Assembly (NCBI GenBank): GCA_963575645.1
Contig: OY754470.1
Coordinates: 27,944,501 to 28,008,500, forward strand
DNA from: Xanthostigma xanthostigma
Lineage: Eukaryota > Arthropoda > Insecta > Raphidioptera > Raphidiidae
DNA: 64,000 bases
Reading direction: 5' to 3'
Shown here: one piece after another, positions 54,890-64,000 of the stretch
Layout: each line of letters opens with the position of its first letter
How positions within the stretch are numbered: the first letter of the stretch is position 1
Position numbers and translations under genes: made by a program
The notes under the pieces: model-generated
Seen by the model: the letters and a program-made list of their open reading frames with translations, nothing else
Database searches by the model: none
What the model was told of the DNA's origin: nothing

Positions 54890-56689
54890 CACATTTTTTC
54901 GACTTATCGCTATTACAGAAAAGTAAAAAAAATGACTCCAATATCTGATCACGCCATTGCGATGACATTAATTGGTACATTCAATTTAATCGTCCTGAAG
55001 TGTAAATAATGCAGATTTTGAAATTGACCATCAACCTTTCTAATCAATATTAAATTAACAGGAAACCGAACAAATGCAAACACAAATGTTGATTCAACGA
55101 TGTTTTGTCCTTCATTGTTACGACTTATTCAGGTCTGTAAACAATCTAATAATTAATAATTAAATTTGTATCTAAATAAACTTCAAATTTTACCAGAATT
55201 TATTATGAATTCAAAAAAAAAAATAAAGAGCCATTAACTTTTGCAATAAATTACTGTTTTCTTCGGGAATTTTCACATGGGAATATTGTAGTGGTTCTAT
55301 GTATTCGATCGTGTGCAACACAGAGACAAAATGTTTACTCTTTAAAAATTGAAACATAAATTGACGTTAGTCCTTTAGTCCTTTATTGTTAACGAAACAA
55401 GTTAATCTGATTTGAAACATGGCAGGTCCTATGACAATGAGTTGAGAAATTTCAATAACGATAATGCGGAGTTATCCGTATAGTTTTCCAGTGCTAATTT
55501 GCATAATTTAGATTATGTAAATTATCAGAATATCAACTCGTTAGTAACAAGATTGTCTGAAGACATAATTAAAATCAATATTATTATAAAGTTAAGGTAC
55601 AATCGCCAAATCTCGTCCACTTTTTTTTAATCTTGTGATTTTAAGATAGTCATTAAAATTACGTATTGGGAATTTACTCTTTTATTAGAACGGAATCAAC
55701 TTGACAAAATTTATACAAAACAGATTTCAACAAGTTGCAAAATTAGTCATGTCTCCGGTGACAATTGCACACTGCCACACTGCTAACGGGTGAACTCTAT
55801 TATCGCTTTTCGCGTCAGAGTTGAGTTATATCTAAATTAATTGCGCATAAAAATCCACTCAAATTGTAGCTTTTTGAACATGTGATACTTTTTTCTATAA
55901 AGTGGTCACTTTTAAGTTGATTCTTGTACATAATAAGTTATGAAATTTTAATTGAAAAATGCGAGCGTCGGTTGGTCTGCACGTACGTTCGAGCAATTAA
56001 GGTCGCAATTTTTGACGAATTGCTTTGGCTTTTATTTTATTCGATTTGTTTACTAACTCAACAGAACCTCATTGAAAATTTATTTAGCTTTTATAAACAA
56101 TTTTATTTATGACAGCAAAAAAAATTTTCAACACATTTAATAACTAAATATGTAGTAGGCTAAGTACGTCCTATACCATAATAATATATAAACAAACATT
56201 GGGTTATGTCGTGTGTCCGGAGACGGTATTAGGCGCCTTAATTACGACAGAAAAATAGCCCATAAAATTTTAATCTTAAAAAAATTTGCGGACCATTTAA
56301 TACATAAATGCTCGAAATGGGGATTTAAAATGTAATAGAAGTCAATTTGTTTAATTGAAATTTTACCAATGCATATATATTTTCTTTATGGAACTCTAAA
56401 ATAAAATATTTTCAAAATGAGACAAACCCTTCGAGTGTTGGAAAAAAATGTACTTTTTACATCGATTTTAAAAGGCATTAGAAATTACAGCAAAGAGCAT
56501 CACATAGTTACAAACTTTATATGTATTATGGTTGATTGAATGCAAATATAGCTCTTAGAGTGCTTGCCAAATTTAGTCAGCACAGTTATCATTTTGTACG
56601 CGTAATTAATATGACAGATCCGATATATCTTCTGTATACATAATATCCCTTTTATCTAAAATACATATCTAAGCGGAATACCAATTACT
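54890..56689. other. Nothing recognised
   Basis: AT-rich; no TIR pair, RNA gene or convincing frame. Confidence 0.4.
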
Positions 56690-57157
56690 CACTGATTCAT
56701 CACGAGATCTCCAAAACTATACGCCCGATTGACTTGAAATTTGGCATATCTCCTCCTCTATTGACACTAAGAACGGAATTTATTCAACTCCTATCTAAAA
56801 CGGATTTTTCACCTACCATAACAATTTTTTTCTACGCTAATCACTGAAACCAATGAAATTTTTTAAATGTGACTTGCTTGGCCTACCTATGGTCTACTAT
56901 GGGACAGTTTTTATTAAATATTTTATACAAAATTACGGTGCTTTCTCAAAAAAAGTTATTTTAGTAACATGCAGCGACATCTGATAGAATTTGCTAAAAG
57001 CTATTAATTCAGAAGAAAATCTGGTAAAATTTGCTCAAAACTATTAGTTAAAACATTTGTGCGCTGTAGTCGTTCACACTCGGGTGAAACGGGCCGGGAC
57101 GTAGTTATAAGACACTGTTTAATCTCAATCGTGTGCGAAGCCACGGGTAGCTGCTAG
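56690..57157 (+). mobile_element. Helitron-like non-autonomous element
   Basis: The left part has TCATCACGAGATCTCCAAAA and GATTGACTTGAAATTTGGCA, common in insect Helitron-like repeats. The right part has CGGGTGAAACGGGCCGGGAC and GTGCGAAGCCACGGGTAGCT ending GCTAG before T, fitting a Helitron 3' end (CTRR, T target). The 5' base is not certain. Confidence 0.5.
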
Positions 57158-57545
57158 TATAATATACATATAATACATAATGTGCAATCTAGAAGCTCTG
57201 AACTACTAGCGTTTCTACTTAATTGGCGAACTTGAAACGGAAATTTTCCAGTTGGTTCACGATTCGTTATATGCAAAATAAACTACTTCAACAGCTAATT
57301 ATACACGAAGAAAAATAAATACGTAGGTAAATCAGTCGTATATCAGAGTGAGATGGGGTGTTTTTATGTTCGCGTCAGCAAAATACACAAATCTCTCGGT
57401 ACGAAGAAAGAGAAATGTGAAGGAGATGTATCTGTAATACCGGATATCTGACAATACAAGGTGTCCTGTCTAAGCACCCGAGACAAATTCTAGCATTGAA
57501 GGAAAGTTTGGTATAAAAAGCTTTGCTGATGTTCCACTTGTGACC

Positions 57546-57576
57546 GACGTTTCAAAAAATTTCTTTTCATCTTCAG
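57546..57576 (-). ncRNA. Hammerhead-like motif, GTC site, left
   Basis: On the minus strand: CTGAAGA (57570-57576), TGAAAAGAAATTTTTT folding as stem II with a GAAA-type loop, GAA, ACGT and C at 57546. GTC is the preferred hammerhead cleavage triplet. Stem I is three weak pairs. Confidence 0.4.
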
Positions 57577-57597
57577 GACTTGAGGTTTGTCGAGAAT

Positions 57598-57628
57598 CTG
57601 AAGATGAAAATACATTTTTGGAAACGTC
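57598..57628 (+). ncRNA. Hammerhead-like motif, GTC site, right
   Basis: CTGAAGA (57598-57604), TGAAAATACATTTTTG (six-pair A/U stem II), GAA (57621-57623), ACGT (57624-57627) and C at 57628. The core is closest to consensus here; stem I is weak. Confidence 0.4.
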
Positions 57629-57739
57629 GGTTATAAGGGATACAGCGGAAAGCTTCTTTTTAAATTGCTCCTCTACCAAAATTTCCTTCAACGGTGATAA
57701 AAACAGATTTGACGTTAAGGAGGTTGAGGCATTATAGTC

Positions 57740-58395
57740 CCAACCGAAAGTCTGTTGTATGGAGCCCATATTATTTTAACAAAATAAGTCGCATTGAATC
57801 TATCCAAAAAAGACTTCTAAGAACTGTCAATTGGAAATTCAATTTACAATTAACATACGAAAGTAGACTATCTTTAATGGAACTACAAACTCTTGAAGTT
57901 AGGAAGAAAATTTCTGATCTGTGTTGTCTACATAAAATTATAAACGGTACAATTAATTCACCCGACTTACTAGCGAAATTTTATTTATCTGCTCCAATCT
58001 ACCACACTAGGAATAGAGATCTATTTTATTTGTCCTCAGTCACGACCAATTATGCCTTTAACTCTCCGCTTTTCAGAATGGCGTACATTTTCAACGATAT
58101 CAACAATAGAACGAATATTGATATTTTTGGGGATACTCTTGACAATTTTAAAAGACAAATTTCGGTTTATTTGAAGTATTAGTAGATAGTGAATATTATC
58201 TCTTCGGTTCTTTAATTTACTCATTATTCAATTATGTTTCTAGTTTTATTGTTTTTTTTTCTTTTTTTTATATATATTTTATTAAGGTCCTGTGCTGCAA
58301 ATGTATAATTATTGTATTATTAAGAGCAGGCATGTTATTGGACATTCATTGTCTGTTAGCCTGCCAGGTTTACAAATAAAAATAAATAAATAATA
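57740..58395 (+). mobile_element. 5'-truncated LINE (RT C-terminus plus 3' end)
   Basis: Contains the coding remnant at 57748-58182, a 3' UTR and a (AATA)n tail at about 58377-58396. Just before the tail GCAGGC (58326-58331) pairs with GCCTGC (58359-58364), a 3' hairpin of the sort read by LINE reverse transcriptases. Truncation at the 5' side is typical of target-primed insertion. Confidence 0.75.
57748..58182 (+). pseudogene. Non-LTR retrotransposon reverse transcriptase, C-terminal fragment
   Basis: The open frame runs to the TAG at 58180-58182, giving about 145 residues of RT end. It starts SVVWSPYY, the conserved post-palm motif of LINE reverse transcriptases. Then come RIESIQKRLLR, YESRLSLMELQTLEVRKK, LHKIINGTINSPDLLAK and TRNRDLF, all in the order usual for Jockey/CR1-like RT C-termini. 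No catalytic YADD box is present because the 5' part is missing. The frame is continuous without stops over the remnant, so the insertion is fairly young or the reading is lucky. The upstream extension (57694-57747) falls in the neighbouring repeat and has no ATG; the frame there opens with GTG. Clade is uncertain. Confidence 0.8.
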
Positions 58396-59751
58396 AATTT
58401 TTACAAAAGTTTATAAGCTGATGATACCAATATTGTCATAAAGGCATATATAAATCATTTTTTTTATTACTAGCAAATTATATTTTCAGTATTTTCCTTG
58501 GATTAACTTTTGAATTTTTTGTACAAACCTAGTAAAAAAATAAATAAATTTATGTACCTAAAAATCTGTATTTTAAATTTTTTTTGCCGTAAATAATATA
58601 AAAAAGAAGTTGTAAAAAGTAGAACCAAATCGTTAAAAAATTTAAAAATCCGTTAAAATTGTTCAAACTGTCAAGTATAAATGTCCATAATTGAGAAGTG
58701 CTAAGGTTAAAAAAATTTTTTTTTTATTTATTAAAAGTCTTCTAATTAATTTAGAAAAAATATTAAAATATGTGCGAAATTAATGTTTCACATAGTTAGT
58801 TTTCGGAACTGCTGACATTTGGTTATTTGCTATTAATTAAAATGTACCGTTTGCATCCTAGGTTGACATATTTTCAATAAGACTCTATCTAAATTTTTTT
58901 TAATTTTTAATTTTATAAGCTTCCTAATGATATTGAATTTTTACAGGAAATTTTGTCGTAAAAAAATCTATAAAAAAAAAATTTCAGATTTTTATTCATT
59001 GTTTTCGTTTGTCTCAACCTCCTTAAAAGATAATGGCCAGTACAATGATCAATTAACGCTATAGATTGTTACATTGGCACATTTTTTTAGACTATCCGGT
59101 ATATATTGCCCCGTACGTGCATTGTATGCTTGTGTACATTGTATATGTATGGGGTAAAGCGGGGCACAAATATCGCGGGTAGGTATAATGAGCCATGAGG
59201 GAACGGGATAGATTCACCGGTAAACGGAGGGCGTTGTAGGCTTTTGTTGTTACAGGTCCGGTATTGGTTACAAATATTGTGTGTTTTAATAGTCTACCTT
59301 GTAAATAAAGAGCGTAGGGTATTTTGCACGCATAATTGCGCCAGATAAACTGAAACCTATTGATAAAATGTGTTTTTTTTATCTTTATTTTTGAGATTAT
59401 TATCAATGTTGTTCTTTTAAAGTCAGCTACAGTTTGTCCACCGAGGGATGACTGAATATAAAAAAATATTTTTATTGTAATGAATACTCAAGTATACCAG
59501 TATTGTACGCTCTTTTGCAGTTTTTGACGTTTCGTCTTTTTGTATAATTTTTGTTATTTGTGGATAATAATAAATGTCTCTCTCATATTCTACATTAAGC
59601 CTCTGGAGTAATTGATAACTCAATTTGAAAGTTCAATCGCGTCAACTAATTTTAAAAAACGTTTTTTTGTTTGATTCGTTTCGGGGTAACGCAGATCTTA
59701 ACGTCGCCCGATTTTTCTTTTAAAGCCTTGCACATTGAATAACAATTTCAA
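58396..59751. other. Mostly nothing; GC-moderate patch at 59090-59240
   Basis: The patch has TGGGGTAAAGCGGGGCACAA and GGGAACGGGATAG words and a 104-residue minus frame (59092-59406) with no recognised domain. Confidence 0.35.
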
Positions 59752-59978
59752 ATCAATAAAATTGTCGACCAATTTTTTTCAGACTAAATATATTGACAAA
59801 ATTATAAATCAATATTTCACTAGATGACGTTTTCTTCAGAAATAATCTAAAAAATATAAAAATTAATTATTGAAATATTGATTTATAATTTTTGTTAATA
59901 TATTTAGTCTGAAAAAAATTGGTCGATAATTTTATTTATTTGTTGAGTTCTATTCAGACGTTAATCAAAGATTTGAAT
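59752..59978 (+). repeat. Family A foldback with one-sided tail, motif damaged
   Basis: Left arm AATCAATAAAATTGTCGACC and right arm GGTCGATAATTTTATTTATT, then GAGTTCTATTCAGACGTTAA and CAAAGATTTGAAT on the right only. At 59826-59839 GACGTTTTCTTCAG is the minus-strand CTGAAGA joined to AAACGTC with stem II deleted, a clear derivative of the hammerhead-like unit. Confidence 0.75.
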
Positions 59979-61555
59979 AACAATTTATTTAGTAAATATG
60001 GCTGACCCATCAAAAATGTTCGACTGTTGGCCAAGAGCATTGTTTATCAACTTTAAGAAAGAGAATCTAATACGTATCTGTATTGGAGAAAGAGAGAGCG
60101 AGAGAATTGTTTTGTTTGATGCCAGTTTAATGATTCACCTAAACACTAAGATATATCGCTTAGCACGCAGTTTGATGAATAATTACGTCTCGCAGAGTTA
60201 GTAAATAACAAGACTGACTGTTCATTAAAGTTTTGCTGTCGAGTGCTATGGAGCAGTAGGATGCTGGCGTTACAACTTCAAAAATATACTAGATTATCAT
60301 TATGTTTGTACGTCGAACACCTTAGCTCTTGTTGGTACAACTTTTGTGCATAGTTGGATGAAAATTTTTAACCACTTCACATTTTTATGGTCGAACGGTT
60401 TCTTTTAATTAGTATAGATGATTGATATCTTGCACAATCAATTACAGCATTATATCAATAGACTTATTACATGCTAAGATAATACGTATATATTTTTGAA
60501 AACAATGAAAATACTCGTTAAAAAGTTTTATATGTTTTACGTGATTTTAACGTCATATAAGTTATATTTACTTCCTGATCGTTCTATCTCTATGTACATT
60601 TGTCATTCTATGGCAACAAATTGCCTTAATATTATCACTCTGACGCTATGTTAACTTTAATGTTTTTTGATACATCATGTCACTTTTGCTGTCATAAAAG
60701 TATTGTTAACACACTAAATTAACCGGGTATGTTTGAACCACGTAGTCTGTAACTAGAAGACCTAGTTTCCTTTGCTTTCACGGACCGTTTTTTGGCGCAC
60801 GCGAGATGGCGCTGTTATCACTACTTGGGAACACTTCGATTTTTTCTAGCTATTTTTGCCATAGTTACCAAAGTTGTTTAACATCAAAGACACACTACAC
60901 ACATGAACGTGTGTGCGTTACCCAGTAGCTCCTGATTATAGACTTGTTTGATATATAAATACCCTACACATTGAAGTCGAGCTGTTTATTTAATATTTTG
61001 GAGAGGCTACTAAATTAAGCAGGCAGTGTATGTATAGTTTTTTTTTCTAATTTCTATGAGCTAGTTTTCTATTGAAAAATACCACTCATTTTATCAAATA
61101 AATTCCGGGATTCGAATGTTAAAAAATAAACAGTTTTGAATTTGTTATACAAATATTATTGACGTTTCTTTGCAGCGAATATTAATTTCTATTACATTAA
61201 TATAGTGATAGTTTCTTTCATGGCCTACTTGTAATATAAATTTTTGTAACGGCTAGTGCACTAGATGAAGTAGTAACATTTGCGAAATTATTAAAAAAAT
61301 AATTTCCAAAACAACTGACAATGAATATATGTATAAGAAATTATGTATTTTCTAAAGAACAGTTCTTTAATTCGTACTTACGTTATAAAAATCCAAATTT
61401 GCGTTGTTAGTTTTCTGAAAAAAGAAAAAGATTGAAAATAACGAATAATATTTATTTAACTGTTGAAACTTACAAGAAAAAAAAATGTGAAGGAAAATGG
61501 AAAGGTACAGTGAATATTAAGTTGTCTTTTTCTCAAAAATTAGTTGTCTGTCTGT
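59979..61555. other. Nothing firmly recognised
   Basis: The 67-codon frame at 59998-60201 is unrecognised. CGCGAGATGGCGCTGTTATC at 60802 resembles insect CTCF-type sites or a common insect repeat word. Confidence 0.35.
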
Positions 61556-61700
61556 TTCAATTAGAGCGATAGAATCTTGTTTAATACCGCGTGTCAACGG
61601 AGATAAGGCGGGTTTTGTGTTTGTCTGCCCGAAGCGTAGCACAGTCGACATAGGGGGATTCTGACGCTTGGTGAGAAGCGTCGTGTCTGGGCAAAATGCT
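61556..61700 (-). other. GC-richer patch with open minus frame, unrecognised
   Basis: The minus frame reads TTLLTKRQNPPMSTVLRFG and TKPALSPLTRG. The words GAAGCGTAGCACAGTCGACA and GACGCTTGGTGAGAAGCG stand out from the AT-rich flanks. Possibly part of a dispersed repeat; no family assigned. Confidence 0.3.
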
Positions 61701-61949
61701 ATATTGTGCTTCAAGTTTCCTACAAATTCGAATGATTAAATAGGTACTGTTTCTAAGAAAAGTCGTATTTCTGCAATGATATCTTGTAACCATAATTAAA
61801 TATAAATTTGAAATCGTGTTTGAAAACAGACAGAGTATTTTTGAGAAAACATTTTTACGCTCAAATTTATTAGAAATTGGGAGAAATTCTATTTTATAAT
61901 AAAGCCATAGTAAATTATTAATAACCTTTTATATAAAACAAATTACCGA

Positions 61950-62275
61950 CGCCGCGTCTGTCTGTCTGAACGCGATAAACTCAAAAACTACCGAACGGAT
62001 TTTCATACGGTTTTCACTACGGTTTTCACAATAAACGAGGAAGATTTCTGTTTATAATTTGTAAATATTTTGTACAAAATAGCTGAACTATGTCGGTGTT
62101 TTGTCAAAAAAAAAAAAAATTACGCTTACATGGCTAACGCTGGACAAATCTTTAGAGATACCTACATCAAAACAGTGTACTTTGATAGCTCTGCTATGTA
62201 GATGGGAACGTCAGTATAATATTTCTAGAACAGTTTTGCACCCGGGTGAAACCAGGACCCCCTGGTTAACTATAA
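61950..62275 (+). mobile_element. Helitron-like element, 3' end CTGG
   Basis: GTCTGTCTGAACGCGATAAA, CTCAAAAACTACCGAACGGA and TTTTCATACGG are a familiar insect dispersed repeat. It ends CACCCGGGTGAAACCAGG, then CCCCCTGG before T. CTGG fits CTRR. Short frames across it are incidental. Confidence 0.5.
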
Positions 62276-64000
62276 TGGAGACGTTACAAAGTTTTTAATA
62301 GGTATACGTCATGTTTTCAAAAGATAAGATTTATTTATATATTATTTAATTTGTTTAAACCTTTAGTAAAAAGAAAAAAAACTGTCAAAATATATTGATA
62401 AAAAAAAGAGTTTTTTAGAACATAATTAAAATAGTATTTTCGTAACCAGCGTTTTTTAAATTGCTAATTAATGCTGAAGTAAAATATTCTTCAAAGTGTT
62501 TGACATCATCACTTTTTTCTTTTATATTAACGACTCGCCTTTCTCTGTGCCTCGTAATCGAACAATCAAGAACGCTGGACATTTTACTCAGTTTTTCTCT
62601 TGAAACGTAAAGTTTCTAGATTGACAAATATCCACAATCGTCCATATTTTGGGGCATACGATTCAATTAAAATATATAAAAGTTTTCGTAAATAACAAGT
62701 TCAAAAACAAATATCGATGACAGATAATAATTTTTATATTAAAAAATAAATAAATTACTTAAATTATACAAATTTAAAATTGTGTAAATGTATTGTAATA
62801 CTTATTACAATACAATTACAATAAAATAAACTAAATAATGATAGAAACACTACCAAAAGGTCCTAATTCATATTTTTTCAGCTACTTTTATTTTAGACGA
62901 TATTGAACTCTTTTGCTTTAAATGCCCGCATACCTACTGCAATATTCGCTCAAAAAAATCCATTGTTGCATTCAGAAAAATTAAACAAAAAAAATATTTG
63001 CCGACATTTAAAAAAAAAACTTGAATGTCGTTTAACACTAAAAATTAAAATAAGGGCCTTATTATAATGTTTCTAAAATTATTTCGTTTATATTTGTTTT
63101 TTGAAATTCGAAAAGAAAAACGGAGTCATGGCTTGAGACGTTTTTTTAAGAAACACACTGGATGGTAACGTCTAAGATATAAAATAATCTGGTTTGTTAT
63201 GTTCAATTTGTGAAAACGTACTGTCAGTTTTTACCCCGACTGTACAGAAAATAACAGCGACATGTCTAACAAAACACTGGACGTGCATCAGGTTAAACAC
63301 ACAGAGGTTCAGAGGGATGAAGACAAAAGCTACGTATGTTCCAGCTTCAAAGTTGGGAACTAATCCTTGGACTTTTATTTCAGCGCATGCGAACCGCCCT
63401 TTAAATTAAGTTTCGCTTCAAGCTATTTCGGTTTGAATTGTTTTCGGATTTTATCATTTATTGTGGATGGACAGAAAATAGAAATCAGGAATTACTCATA
63501 GTTTATATTCATTGTTACTTTTTCGAACTCGTATTTAATGAAAAAATTAACAAATATAATTTTCTAAATTTGGACTTGATGACGGCATTCAGTACACGTA
63601 TTCCCGTTTGCGTGTTCAGCAGATACTGATTTTAAATTAAAAATCGTATGTGACCATTCTGATGTCACAATTTTTTGCTGAAATTCTTTGAAAATACGGT
63701 CTCTGAAATAAATCGGTTACATTTACTTTAATTTAGCAATGTTTTGTAAGGTAATAATATTTTACAAAACTGAGCTAGCTTGGAAGCTGTAGTGCCTTAT
63801 ATTGAATATGCACCCTGTACAAATCTAGCGACTTGGGTGCAAGTTTAGGCAGATTTCGTAGTCAAAGGAGCCAAACGGAATCATATTGTTCTGTCTGTCT
63901 GAGACTTCTAGCTCCTAAAATATAAAATGCTATAATATGATGAACGGAACATAACGTAAGTTGGTATTCTATAATCATGATTAAATGAATATTTTATTAT
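62276..64000. other. Nothing recognised
   Basis: AT-rich to the window end. The frame at 63194-63409 (71 codons) shows no domain; TTTATTTCAGCG at 63374 could be a chance splice-acceptor-like word. Confidence 0.35.

Larger units (their letters stand above)
57515..57660. repeat. Foldback with paired hammerhead-like motifs (GTC type)
   Basis: Arms of about 40 bp: AAAGCTTTGCTGATG...CCGACGTTTC at the left against GAAACGTCGG...AGCGGAAAGCTT at the right. The centre (57577-57597) has GACTTGAGGTTTGTCGAG. A 99-residue minus frame (57470-57769) covers it but is not recognised. The LINE fragment begins about 80 bp downstream. Confidence 0.7.

Noticed and set aside
54597-54980. 127-residue minus-strand frame
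   Set aside because: Runs through a fragment of MITE M1 and a 21-bp duplication; not a gene.
57470-57769. 99-residue minus-strand frame over the GTC foldback
   Set aside because: It reads through inverted ribozyme-like arms and into the LINE border. A retroelement peptide cannot be excluded, but nothing is recognised.

Overview
The window looks like a gene-poor stretch of an AT-rich arthropod nuclear genome, most likely an insect. The evidence is the repeat content: RTE/BovB-type 3' tails, Helitron-like ends starting TCTATACTAATATTATAAA, a 5'-truncated LINE, and many short non-autonomous DNA elements flanked by TTAA, TA or TAA. The Helitron-like ends are typical of Lepidoptera, but similar sequences occur in other insects, so the order is a guess. 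I find no complete host protein-coding gene. Recognisable coding traces are limited to the C-terminus of a LINE reverse transcriptase (57740-58182), a stop-broken ORF inside a long-TIR transposon (29939-30178), and a short lysine-rich ORF inside a TA-flanked element (50369-50479).

Layout. 0-7 kb: dispersed repeats, two kinds of tandem duplication and a TTAA-flanked element. 10-20 kb: foldback and TIR elements, including a TAA-flanked Harbinger-like MITE (13862-14468), a TTAA foldback (15162-15695), a TA MITE (18381-18592) and a long-TIR element (19461-19980). 22-28 kb: a TIR element, RTE tails, the second copy of a 600-bp repeat and two TTAA elements. 29.6-30.4 kb: a relic with 200-bp TIRs that resembles Ginger. 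31-39 kb: nested foldbacks and several near-perfect hairpins. 40-47 kb: further copies of the CCGCTGCACACGAG MITE, a 1.1-kb nested palindrome and a G-rich patch. 48-51 kb: a 206-bp-arm palindrome carrying a tRNA-like cloverleaf, then a 2.4-kb TA-flanked element with another element nested in it. 52-62 kb: hairpins, Helitron-like ends, the LINE fragment and more foldbacks. Stretches between these are AT-rich with nothing recognised.

The most unusual theme is a set of foldback elements (10131-10520, 37785-37986, 45376-45652, 57515-57660) whose two arms carry head-to-head motifs resembling minimal type I hammerhead ribozymes: CTGAAGA, a stem II-like hairpin, GAAA, a self-complementary ATGTACAT or ACGT, then usually C. 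Such ribozymes are known from Penelope-like retroelements. Two of the families also have a tail on one side only. Activity is not shown: stem I pairing is weak, and the ribozyme reading is an inference.

The elements do not form a pathway. The window is best read as a record of repeated insertion, nesting and inversion of mobile DNA, with many products able to fold into long hairpin RNAs if transcribed.
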